A stretch of 5,084 nt of DNA, taken from NCBI GenBank assembly GCA_046760905.1, contig JBHIFB010000183.1, positions 1 to 5,084 of the forward strand. Reading direction: 5' to 3'. Shown in pieces: positions 1-5,084 of this stretch. The position numbers and the translations under genes were made by a program. Each line of letters opens with the position of its first letter. The first letter of the stretch is position 1. Below the pieces are notes generated by a model, which was given only the letters and a program-made list of their open reading frames with translations, searched no databases and was not told the origin of the DNA. This stretch comes from JBHIFB01 sp046760905. Lineage in GTDB: Bacteria > Gemmatimonadota > CAZMKB01.

Positions 1-49
1 TCGCTTCCCAGAGTGATAATATGTTACCGTAATTGCGAACGCGACCACT

Positions 50-225
50 AAGGAGGCTCGCCATGAGGAGAGTTTACCATGTTCCAGAGGTTTTGGCAAG
101 TGAGAAAAGCACCAAGAAAAGAGGGCCCTGTGCCACTTCAGTGGCGAAACAGTTGTGCATGTATTTCCATTCCACTTGCTAAAAGTCTTGAAACCTGATA
201 TACTCCACTTATGGCGAGCCTCCTT
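50..225. repeat. MITE-like palindromic element with 15-bp perfect terminal inverted repeats
   Basis: The left end (50-64, AAGGAGGCTCGCCAT) is the exact reverse complement of the right end (211-225). The complementarity continues inward without a gap: positions 65-102 pair with 173-210 at 26 of 38 sites, including the 7-bp block GCAAGTG (96-102) against CACTTGC (173-179). The middle holds its own perfect hairpin, GCCACT (132-137) and AGTGGC (140-145), close to the symmetry axis. The whole 176 bp can therefore fold into one long stem. Size, terminal repeats and lack of a transposase fit a miniature inverted-repeat transposable element or a remnant of a small insertion sequence. I see no target-site duplication (left flank CGACCACT, right flank TGAGTTTA), and I do not recognise the family. 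It could instead be a structured RNA hairpin. The inverted repeat is certain; its mobile nature is inferred. Confidence 0.7.
63..182 (+). CDS. Possible 39-residue ORF inside the palindromic element
   Basis: ATG at 63 lies six bases after a perfect AAGGAGG (50-56), an ideal ribosome-binding site. The frame runs 39 codons to TAA at 180-182. The product begins MRRVYHVPEVLASEKSTKKR, is basic, has three Cys (residues 23, 32, 39) and no hydrophobic segment, and matches no family I know. The Shine-Dalgarno sequence and start codon belong to the terminal inverted repeat, and the ORF covers most of the palindrome, so its codons are largely dictated by the inverted-repeat structure. It may be the truncated start of a lost transposase, a real small protein, or chance. 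Evidence for translation is limited to the ribosome-binding site. Confidence 0.15.
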   Translation: MRRVYHVPEVLASEKSTKKRGPCATSVAKQLCMYFHSTC

Positions 226-240
226 TGAGTTTATTTCTCA

Positions 241-261
241 GTGATGAGTATATCCCATCAC
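241..261. promoter_or_regulatory. Small inverted repeat in the leader of the LVIVD pseudogene
   Basis: GTGATG (241-246) and CATCAC (256-261) form a 6-bp perfect stem with a 9-base loop. The rest of the leader (226-317) is A+T rich and contains TTAATATAGTAC around 275-286, which could supply a -10 element. I cannot pick a convincing -35/-10 pair. The inverted repeat might be an operator or a chance hairpin. Confidence 0.2.
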
Positions 262-308
262 GGAGATATTCAAGTTAATATAGTACTTATCCATTTAATA
301 ACAGAAAG

Positions 309-314
309 AAGAGG
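309..314 (+). promoter_or_regulatory. Ribosome-binding site for the gene at 318
   Basis: AAGAGG lies only three bases before the ATG at 318. The spacing is short, but the purine-rich run and the signal peptide that begins at this ATG fix the start of what was once a working gene. Confidence 0.5.
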
Positions 315-317
315 AAA

Positions 318-1011
318 ATGCGTTTATCCAGGGTTTGCGTCATTGTGCTGATTCAACTGATGCTGCTCAGTGTTCACCCTATGTTGGGAAGCGTCGAGGA
401 GTATGCTCTCGAAGGGACCCAGTTCACCGGCCAGATGTTTCTGCATCAACCGGATGGAAAACCGGCTTCCGGTGCCGGCATTTGTGGTCTCGATGAAAAG
501 GGGCTTCCGGCCTCGGGCCTTCATCTGCTTGCAAGGAGATTTGGACCAGAAGGCGGGGCGATCCTCCCTCAAAGGGAACCTGGAAAATCATTCCAGCAGC
601 AGGTTGGTTCCGAAAGGATTAAGCTCATTGGTCAGGCCCCCGATGAGGGTGGGATGGCGAATGATGTACTTGCCAAATGGGAACTACTGCTCCGTTGCAA
701 CGACAGGAAGTCTGATCCAAGCGATCCCCAGCTGATAGGTCAATGTGGTGGTTCCTACACCTGTGGAGTCGTCGTCTCGGGCAATTACGCCTACGTTGCC
801 GACGACGACCTGACACTGCGCGTGATAGACATCACAGATCCCTTGAATCCCGACGAGCTCAGAATGAACATCTCATGGTAATCGATGCCACCGCTCGAGC
901 AAGGGGTTCCCGGAATAGCACCACCGGGTAGCCTTTTATGCGCACATTGGGACTTACGGGGGCGACGAGCTCGACAACGACCGTTTCAACGTCGAGGTCA
1001 CCGCGAAATAA
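318..1011 (+). pseudogene. Decayed secreted LVIVD-repeat (beta-propeller) protein gene
   Basis: The first frame (318-881) encodes 187 residues. A signal peptide covers about residues 1-25 (MRLSR, then hydrophobic VCVIVLIQLMLLSV, cleavage near MLGS). A linker of about 105 residues has no recognised domain. Residues 132-181 show the tail of one LVIVD blade (SDPSDPQLIGQ) and one nearly full blade (VVVSGNYAYVADDD then LRVIDITDPLNP). The frame stops abruptly at 879-881. The homology signal continues out of frame: from 869 another frame reads EHLMVIDATARARGS, a second blade core, until a stop at 929-931; the third frame from 919 reads HHRVAFYAHIGTYGGDELDN and on to VEVTAK with TAA at 1009-1011. LVIVD proteins normally carry several blades, so this locus appears to have lost most of them by internal deletion plus at least two frameshifts. 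LVIVD repeats are found in extracellular proteins of unknown function. A short secreted product ending at 881 could still be made. Confidence 0.7.
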
Positions 1012-1086
1012 GAAGGTAGCCAGCCCCCGGCTTGCAAGTAATTGGAAGGAATATTCCGGAAAACGCTATTTTTCGCTAGATGAAAG

Positions 1087-3282
1087 ATGGGATCACTCAA
1101 TGACACGGGAGTGAGAACGGGTGCGGTGTCCAGATGCCTCTGGCCGTGGGTGATCGGCGGCATCGCCTTCGCTTCGATTGATGTACTCTTCTGCAGTGCC
1201 CGTGGTATCCTCATCGCACCTTCCCGCGTGATGATGATCCTCCTCTATGTCCCTGTTCTCTCCGGGCTTCTGGGACTCGTATACACTGGTCTCTACTTGA
1301 TCATCGGCAGACTCCTCGCCTCGCGTCTCCTCGATTCACCCCGTGCCCTGGGAGGTGGAGGGTACGTATCAATCAGCCTGTTCATTCTCCTCACCGCCGC
1401 CCTGTTCGAACCATCCTCACTGCCACCTCTCTTACACCGACCCTGGATAATATTCGGAATGTGTGCCACCACCTTCACTGTACTTGTCCTCATCTCCCTC
1501 TATCTGAGGCGAAGGTGTGAGGAAGGATCGTTCCTCATATCCTTTCTTAATATCTCCGTGGGGACCGGACTATTCGCCGAGATCATAGCCCTGCTTCGCG
1601 ACAGTCCTTCCGTGAAACTCCGCAGCCTCGGGGGTTTTCTTCTCGTTCTGCTGGCCGGGATCGTGATCATTCTTTTCTCCCTGGCACTGAAGAGGGTCTC
1701 GGCAGGCCTTTTTGCTCGACCATGGCTCAGGCGGAATTTACCCTTTCCCCGGTATGTTGCGGGAATCTGCACCGTCATCCTCATCGACATAGCCCTCATA
1801 CTCGGGATCACACGGTGGAGACAGGGGCTTGAGCCCTCACCCGGACCGGGACGCATTTTTCCCAACATAGTCCTTCTCGTAATGGACACTGCACGGGCAG
1901 ATCGCCTGTCCTGCTATGGAGAAAACCTCGACACCACTCCCTACATAGATGAGCTGGCCCAGGACGGCGTCATCTTCGAGAACGTCATCTCCACATCCCC
2001 GTGGACCATACCCTCTCACGCCTCGCTCTTCACCGGGTCTTACGCGAGGACTCACGGTGTGAGCTGGAAACACCCCTACATGGATGACGACCTGTTGACC
2101 TTGGCCGGCTTTCTCAGTGGGCTTGGCTACTCCACCTATGGGTTCTCGAACAACCCGGGGATCGGTTCTTTGACCGGTTTTGCGAGGGGATTCGACCTCT
2201 TTGTCGAGGTCTGGAGGAACTCCATCAAAAATCCTTCTCTTTTTTTCAAGATAAGGTTCACGCTTAGCAAAGCCATGGGGCTTACAGACGACGGTGCGGC
2301 GGAGACCAATCACCGGGTCCTGGAACTACTCAGAAGGCACGGGAAAAGACCCTTCTTCCTCTTCGTGAACTACATCGAACCTCATCTGAGATACCACCCA
2401 CCCCATCCCTTCGAAGAAAGATACGCAGGAAGCGGTGAGAGGGTCAGGAGAATGAAGAAGCTCGACTTCAGGCTTCTATACGACATGCTCGCGGGGAAGG
2501 CGACCCTTGACTCCTTTGAGAAGGAAACTCTCCGAGATCTCTACGACGGGGAAATTGCATACCTCGACTCCCGCATAGGTGAGCTCGTTCAGGCACTTGG
2601 TAAGCTGGGACTGTATGATAAAACGGTCTTCATCCTCACCTCGGATCACGGCGAGAACCTGGGGGAACACAACCTAATCGACCACCAATTCTCGATACAC
2701 GAGACGCTACTAAACGTCCCGCTCATCATACACTATCCCCCGGCTCTCCCCGGTGGTGTACGATCCACCTCTCTCGCCCAGAACGTGGATATCTTTCCCA
2801 CCGTGCTTTCCCTGCTCGCTGAGGTCCCCGGCGTGGAGGGATCAGAACAGCACCGCATCCTGATTGAGAGAGCCCGGGAGCAGATACAGGGTATAAGTCT
2901 GCTCGACCTGATGAAGGGCGCCCGGAAGCGCCCCTTTGCCAGTTCTGAGTACAGGAGCCCTTCCACATACTTCAGGGAGCTGAGAGAGAAACATCCGGAG
3001 GCAGAGATCTCCCACCTTGAGTCAGATCTCCTTTCTATCAGGTCGGGGGATTACAAGCTCATAAAAAGGTCCGACGGTGTTCGGATTCTGTATGACCTCC
3101 GCCAAGACCCGCGCGAGGAGGTAAATATCGCTGAAAGCGATCCTGAGCTGGCAGACTCCCTCGAGGTACTTCTCGCGCACTGGAGGAACTCACTCCCTGA
3201 GAAGAGGCGCCGGGAAGAAGGCTCCCGCTTGGACAGTGAAACGAAAGAAAAGCTAAGGGCCTTAGGATACATACTGGAATAG
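1087..3282 (+). CDS. Membrane-anchored sulfatase-like hydrolase or phosphotransferase, Thr-nucleophile type
   Basis: The product has 731 residues. The N-terminal 245 are hydrophobic, with about six to seven likely membrane segments (near 21-38, 47-77, 93-108, 119-140, 150-170, 181-201, 224-242). The rest is an alkaline phosphatase/sulfatase-superfamily domain, probably outside the cytoplasmic membrane. Landmarks: IVLLVMDTARADRLSCYG (261-278, metal ligand D267); SPWTIPSHASLFTG (304-317), matching the sulfatase signature CxPSRxSLxTG with Thr307 in the Cys/Ser position; YIEPHLRYHPP (429-439); TSDHGENLGEH (518-528, D520 and H521); IRSGDYKLI (651-659); YDLRQDP (669-675); C-terminal KLRALGYI. A Thr here cannot become formylglycine, and the acidic/Thr/Asp/His set resembles LtaS and phosphoethanolamine transferases, which also have N-terminal membrane helices. 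Transfer or hydrolysis of a phospho head group is thus as likely as sulfate-ester cleavage. The start has no strong Shine-Dalgarno; GTG at 1111 or 1126 is possible. The gene begins 75 bp after the pseudogene and looks intact. Confidence 0.88.
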   Translation: MGSLNDTGVRTGAVSRCLWPWVIGGIAFASIDVLFCSARGILIAPSRVMMILLYVPVLSGLLGLVYTGLYLIIGRLLASRLLDSPRALGGGGYVSISLFILLTAALFEPSSLPPLLHRPWIIFGMCATTFTVLVLISLYLRRRCEEGSFLISFLNISVGTGLFAEIIALLRDSPSVKLRSLGGFLLVLLAGIVIILFSLALKRVSAGLFARPWLRRNLPFPRYVAGICTVILIDIALILGITRWRQGLEPSPGPGRIFPNIVLLVMDTARADRLSCYGENLDTTPYIDELAQDGVIFENVISTSPWTIPSHASLFTGSYARTHGVSWKHPYMDDDLLTLAGFLSGLGYSTYGFSNNPGIGSLTGFARGFDLFVEVWRNSIKNPSLFFKIRFTLSKAMGLTDDGAAETNHRVLELLRRHGKRPFFLFVNYIEPHLRYHPPHPFEERYAGSGERVRRMKKLDFRLLYDMLAGKATLDSFEKETLRDLYDGEIAYLDSRIGELVQALGKLGLYDKTVFILTSDHGENLGEHNLIDHQFSIHETLLNVPLIIHYPPALPGGVRSTSLAQNVDIFPTVLSLLAEVPGVEGSEQHRILIERAREQIQGISLLDLMKGARKRPFASSEYRSPSTYFRELREKHPEAEISHLESDLLSIRSGDYKLIKRSDGVRILYDLRQDPREEVNIAESDPELADSLEVLLAHWRNSLPEKRRREEGSRLDSETKEKLRALGYILE

Positions 3283-3404
3283 CCACCATTCGAGTGAAAT
3301 TATGACTTATAAGCATAGTGCTGTTGCTTCTTGTAGGATGTTGGGGGGTCAGGAAGTAACTGTCCCATCCGGCACCGGGATATGGAACCATAGGAACGTG
3401 TCAG

Positions 3405-3423
3405 TTGACGGAAACCAAGTCAA
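3405..3423. promoter_or_regulatory. Short inverted repeat upstream of the lipoprotein gene
   Basis: TTGAC (3405-3409) and GTCAA (3419-3423) are perfect inverted repeats with a 9-base spacer, 29 bases before the preferred start at 3452. The 169-bp gap after the sulfatase-like gene leaves room for a separate promoter. TTGACG could serve as a -35 box, but I see no good -10 about 17 bases further on. It could be an operator, a small hairpin or chance. Confidence 0.2.
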
Positions 3424-3451
3424 ACTTGCCCGCAATGGTGGTGAATCGGGT

Positions 3452-4453
3452 ATGGTAACTTCGATTGCTTTCTTATCCTTACTACTTGCACTTTTCTGTC
3501 TCAATACAGCGGGATGCGGCGATCGAGAAAACGACACTGCTGGTCCTGGCGAAGGAGTAAACTACCGACAGGAAATGCGCGACTTCGTGGGCGAGATAGG
3601 CGACTACGCGAGAAGCTTTGATCCGAGTTTCATCATAATCCCCCAGAATGGCCAGGAACTCATCACCGGAAACGGAGAAGAGGATGGATCACCTGTGATC
3701 AGTTATCTCGATGCGATCGATGGTGTAGGCCGGGAAGACCTTTTCTACGGATACGACGGCGACAATATTCCGACACCGACTTTTGATCGGGACTATATGA
3801 TTTCATTCCTCGACATTGCCGAGGATAACCACGTGGAAGTTCTTGTTATTGACTACTGTTGGACACAGTCCTATGTTGATGATTCTTATTCTCAGAACTC
3901 GGCAAGGGGGTATATTTCATTCGCGGCTGACCATCGGGAACTGGACAACATTCCTTCCTACCCTGAAGCTCCTTACAAGGCAAACTCTTCCGATATTTCT
4001 TCTCTTTCGAGCGCACAAAACTTTCTCTACTTGATAAATCCAGGGCAGTTCAGCGACAGGGGGAGCTTCCTGAGTGCCCTAGAAGGGACAGATTTTGATT
4101 TACTGATAATCGACCTTTTCTTCAATGGGCAGGAATTGACTTCCACCGATGTCGCTGCTTTGAAGCGCAAGGACAATGGAGCCGCCCGCTTGGTGATCGC
4201 CTATATGAGCATAGGTGAAGCCGAAGATTACCGTTATTACTGGAATCCAGAGTGGGAGGTATCGCCACCTGATTGGCTGGATGAGGAAAATCTCTATTGG
4301 CCGGGCAATTACAAAGTCCGGTACTGGGAGCCCGACTGGCAGGACATTATTTTCGGAAACAACGATTCCTATTGCAAGAAGATCATAGATTCAGGATTCA
4401 ACGGAGCCTATCTGGACATCATAGATGCGTTCGAATACTTTGAAAACAGGTAG
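3452..4453 (+). CDS. TM1410/GH114-family lipoprotein (putative endo-alpha-1,4-polygalactosaminidase-like)
   Basis: From ATG 3452 the product has 333 residues and opens with a lipoprotein signal: MVTSIAFLSLLLALFCLNTA then Gly-Cys, lipobox TAGC with Cys22 as the lipidated residue. Residue +2 is Gly, not Asp, so outer-membrane sorting is plausible. Residues 41-330 follow the TM1410/glycosyl hydrolase 114 pattern, a TIM-barrel family: MRDFVGEIGDYAR (42-54), PSFIIIPQNGQEL (58-70), LVIDYCW (131-137), ARGYISFAADHRELDNIPSY (151-170), LLIIDLFFNG (217-226), LVIAYMSIGEAEDYRYYW (247-264), VRYWEPDWQDIIFG (289-302) and GFNGAYLDIIDAFEYF (315-330). Conserved acidic residues such as Asp135, Glu256 and Asp322 are the best catalytic candidates. 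The family includes endo-alpha-1,4-polygalactosaminidases and the PelA hydrolase region, but most members are uncharacterised. An in-frame ATG at 3302 would add 50 polar residues before the signal peptide, so I start at 3452, although its Shine-Dalgarno (GGTGGTGAA, 3437-3445) is weak. It follows the sulfatase-like gene on the same strand. Confidence 0.82.
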   Translation: MVTSIAFLSLLLALFCLNTAGCGDRENDTAGPGEGVNYRQEMRDFVGEIGDYARSFDPSFIIIPQNGQELITGNGEEDGSPVISYLDAIDGVGREDLFYGYDGDNIPTPTFDRDYMISFLDIAEDNHVEVLVIDYCWTQSYVDDSYSQNSARGYISFAADHRELDNIPSYPEAPYKANSSDISSLSSAQNFLYLINPGQFSDRGSFLSALEGTDFDLLIIDLFFNGQELTSTDVAALKRKDNGAARLVIAYMSIGEAEDYRYYWNPEWEVSPPDWLDEENLYWPGNYKVRYWEPDWQDIIFGNNDSYCKKIIDSGFNGAYLDIIDAFEYFENR

Positions 4454-4665
4454 GGTCGGTCAGAAATCTCAAGCCTTTAAGCTCATCATGTCCGGTCCCG
4501 GATTGCAATCTGGCGAATCATTTAATTCATAATTTCGCCCCGATGAAGATACGATGTAGCGATGCCGATTCGAATGCGTTGAACCGATAACCCAGAAAAA
4601 GCGATTTGAATATCGTTCCCCCGCTGGTGACTTAAAACTTCTTACCAAGGGGAGGTGCGTTAAAC
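4454..4665. other. Non-coding stretch after the lipoprotein gene
   Basis: No credible gene. The strongest local structure is a pair of overlapping palindromes just after the lipoprotein stop: TCCGG (4491-4495) with CCGGA (4498-4502), then GATTGCAATC (4501-4510), a perfect 10-bp palindrome. A stop-free minus-strand frame covers 4469-4675 but would start at GTG, resembles no family and has no sensible ribosome-binding site. I see no clear T-tract terminator directly behind the lipoprotein gene. Confidence 0.5.
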
Positions 4666-4698
4666 GGGTGTTCACCCTTTCAGGAGACTCTTCTCCTG
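4666..4698. terminator. Two adjacent hairpins at the 3' end of the minus-strand frame
   Basis: GGGTG (4666-4670) pairs with CACCC (4673-4677) across a 2-base gap. CAGGAGA (4681-4687) pairs perfectly with TCTCCTG (4692-4698) around the loop CTCT. The second stem overlaps the last codons and stop of the minus-strand frame that ends at 4680. The first lies just beyond it and on the minus strand is followed by GTTTAA. For + transcripts only TTT separates the stems. Neither has a proper T tract, so a terminator or transcript-end stabiliser role is tentative. Confidence 0.3.
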
Positions 4699-4865
4699 TG
4701 GAACAGGCTGATAGCGCCGAATATTCCGAAGATGAGCGATATGCCGACGAGAAGAAGACGATAAGTCGGGTGCCGGTTTTCGTCTGTAATCTGTGTCTGG
4801 ATTGAATCTGTTCTAATTACAGCACAGGAATAATTATTTCTGTTTTCACCAAATAGAGTGCTGAT

Positions 4866-4886
4866 ATGAGGACTTTCCTCATTTTT
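4866..4886 (+). terminator. Hairpin with T tract, possible rho-independent terminator
   Basis: ATGAGGA (4866-4872) pairs perfectly with TCCTCAT (4876-4882) around the triloop CTT and runs into TTTTT (4882-4886). The geometry fits a weak intrinsic terminator for + strand transcription, but it lies more than 400 bp beyond the last + gene and the stem has only three G-C pairs. On the minus strand the same stem would contain the ATG at 4882, so it could instead affect translation of that short ORF. Confidence 0.35.
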
Positions 4887-4897
4887 CCTGGAACCTA

Positions 4898-4935
4898 GAG
4901 CCCTTAAGCGAGTCGTGAGAGCATTTTTGGGTACC
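4898..4935. repeat. Direct repeat, copy 1
   Basis: GAGCCCTTAAGCGAGTCGTG and the following bases to GGGTACC match the copy at 5049-5084 with two substitutions and a 2-base length difference in the T run before GGGTACC. The copies start 151 bp apart. The repeat overlaps the minus-strand remnant, where it would encode about residues 12-24 of the open frame. It could be an internal repeat of a decayed gene, a duplicated insertion or attachment site, or the start of a longer array. Confidence 0.7.
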
Positions 4936-5010
4936 CATCTTGGTCGAGCAGGAAGGGGAAAGCCGCATTTTTAAGTATCAGGGGAGTGTTCATTTTGTGA
5001 GTCAGGCGGA

Positions 5011-5019
5011 TTGGGTACC
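5011..5019. repeat. Partial third occurrence of the repeat end (TTGGGTACC)
   Basis: TTGGGTACC also ends the two longer repeat copies (4927-4935 and 5076-5084). Upstream, GTGAG at 4997-5001 sits at nearly the same distance as GTGAG does in the full copies, so this may be a degenerate copy. Nine matching bases alone could be chance. Confidence 0.35.
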
Positions 5020-5048
5020 GTTCTTAGCAAATACTATTACAGGGCTCC

Positions 5049-5084
5049 GAGTCCTTGAGCGAGTCGTGAGAGCATTTGGGTACC
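5049..5084. repeat. Direct repeat, copy 2, reaching the window edge
   Basis: GAGTCCTTGAGCGAGTCGTG through GGGTACC matches the copy at 4898-4935. The stretch between the copies (4936-5048) carries no intact gene. Because the match runs to the last base of the window, the repeat may be longer and may continue outside. On the minus strand it contains a short frame from ATG 5074 that stops at 5036-5038 after 12 codons, too short to call a gene. Confidence 0.7.

Larger units (their letters stand above)
4680..4970 (-). pseudogene. Remnant of a membrane-protein C-terminus (membrane helix plus Arg-rich tail)
   Basis: On the minus strand 96 codons are free of stops, from just after TAA (4971-4973) to TGA (4680-4682). 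There is no in-frame ATG, GTG or TTG, so no complete gene can be called. The end looks like real protein: residues 64-70 ENRHPTY, then a strong membrane helix RLLLVGISLIFGIFGAISLF (71-90), then HRRRVS. Helix followed by an Arg cluster at the extreme C-terminus is the layout of tail anchors and of sorting tails such as PEP-CTERM, but I see no diagnostic motif before the helix. In another frame an ATG at 4882 with AGGA upstream begins MRKVLISALYLVKTEIIIPV and stops at 4817-4819; a single frameshift around there would join this signal-like start to the tail and give a protein of roughly 65-70 residues. It may be a frameshifted small membrane protein or the end of a larger lost gene. Family unknown. 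Confidence 0.45.

Noticed and set aside
1..51. Stop-free + frame from base 1 to TAA at 49-51, possibly the end of an upstream gene
   Set aside because: Only 16 codons are visible, with no recognisable motif; its stop overlaps the edge of the palindromic element, and chance is a sufficient explanation.
370..735. A 121-codon + frame overlapping the LVIVD gene
   Set aside because: It lies entirely inside the gene at 318, whose frame has a signal peptide and a recognisable domain; this one has neither.
1022..1032. AGCC/GGCT mini-hairpin after the pseudogene, and the palindrome GGAATATTCC at 1048-1057
   Set aside because: The hairpin is only 4 bp with no T tract, so not a terminator. The 10-bp palindrome has no second copy or promoter context.
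1837..2313. A 158-codon minus-strand frame
   Set aside because: It is antisense to the catalytic core of the sulfatase-like gene, including its conserved signature, and its translation resembles no known family.
3059..3391. A 110-codon minus-strand frame across the sulfatase-like gene end and the following spacer
   Set aside because: Mostly antisense to conserved C-terminal motifs of the sulfatase-like protein, with no domain signal of its own.
4560..4585. GATTCGAAT resembling a tRNA T-loop
   Set aside because: No flanking stem complementarity, acceptor stem or anticodon arm can be drawn, so no tRNA.
4469..4675. A 68-codon minus-strand frame starting at GTG
   Set aside because: No family resemblance, no good ribosome-binding site, many rare-looking polar runs, and it starts within a hairpin. 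Likely chance openness.
4784..4822. CTGTAAT and ATTACAG inverted repeat spaced 25 bases apart, with AATCTGT repeated twice inside
   Set aside because: It lies within the minus-strand open frame, is short and A+T rich, and has no flanking support for a regulatory role.

Overview
The window looks like a bacterial chromosomal fragment, probably from an uncultured diderm. The lipoprotein signal peptide, the membrane-anchored sulfatase-like enzyme with a Thr nucleophile and the decayed LVIVD-propeller gene together resemble deltaproteobacterial or FCB/candidate-phylum genomes. There is no phylogenetic marker, so this placement is an impression. All intact genes are on the + strand. Both ends are poor in genes, richer in A+T than the middle, and carry repeats and gene remnants.

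Layout. Bases 50-225 form a 176-bp, almost wholly self-complementary element with perfect 15-bp terminal inverted repeats (MITE-like). Its left end also carries a perfect Shine-Dalgarno sequence in front of a 39-codon ORF. Bases 226-317 are an A+T-rich leader. Bases 318-1011 are a broken gene: a signal peptide, one recognisable LVIVD beta-propeller blade, then traces of a second blade and a C-terminus in the two other frames. Bases 1087-3282 encode a 731-residue membrane protein with an alkaline phosphatase/sulfatase-superfamily domain whose nucleophile position is Thr. Bases 3452-4453 encode a lipoprotein of the TM1410/GH114 family (putative endo-alpha-1,4-polygalactosaminidase-like). The upstream ATG at 3302 would bury the lipoprotein signal inside the protein, so I reject it. 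Bases 4454-5084 hold no intact gene. They contain a 96-codon stop-free minus-strand frame ending in a membrane helix plus an Arg cluster, several hairpins, and two copies of a ~37-bp direct repeat 151 bp apart, the second touching the window edge.

How the genes may work together. The sulfatase-like enzyme would act outside the cytoplasmic membrane on an anionic lipid or polysaccharide head group, and the lipoprotein would act on a polysaccharide from a membrane surface. A shared role in envelope or exopolysaccharide processing is plausible, but it rests only on adjacency and family membership. I see no CRISPR array, tRNA, rRNA or defence system. The least explained items are the palindromic element at the left, the cryptic minus-strand tail and the direct repeats at the right.
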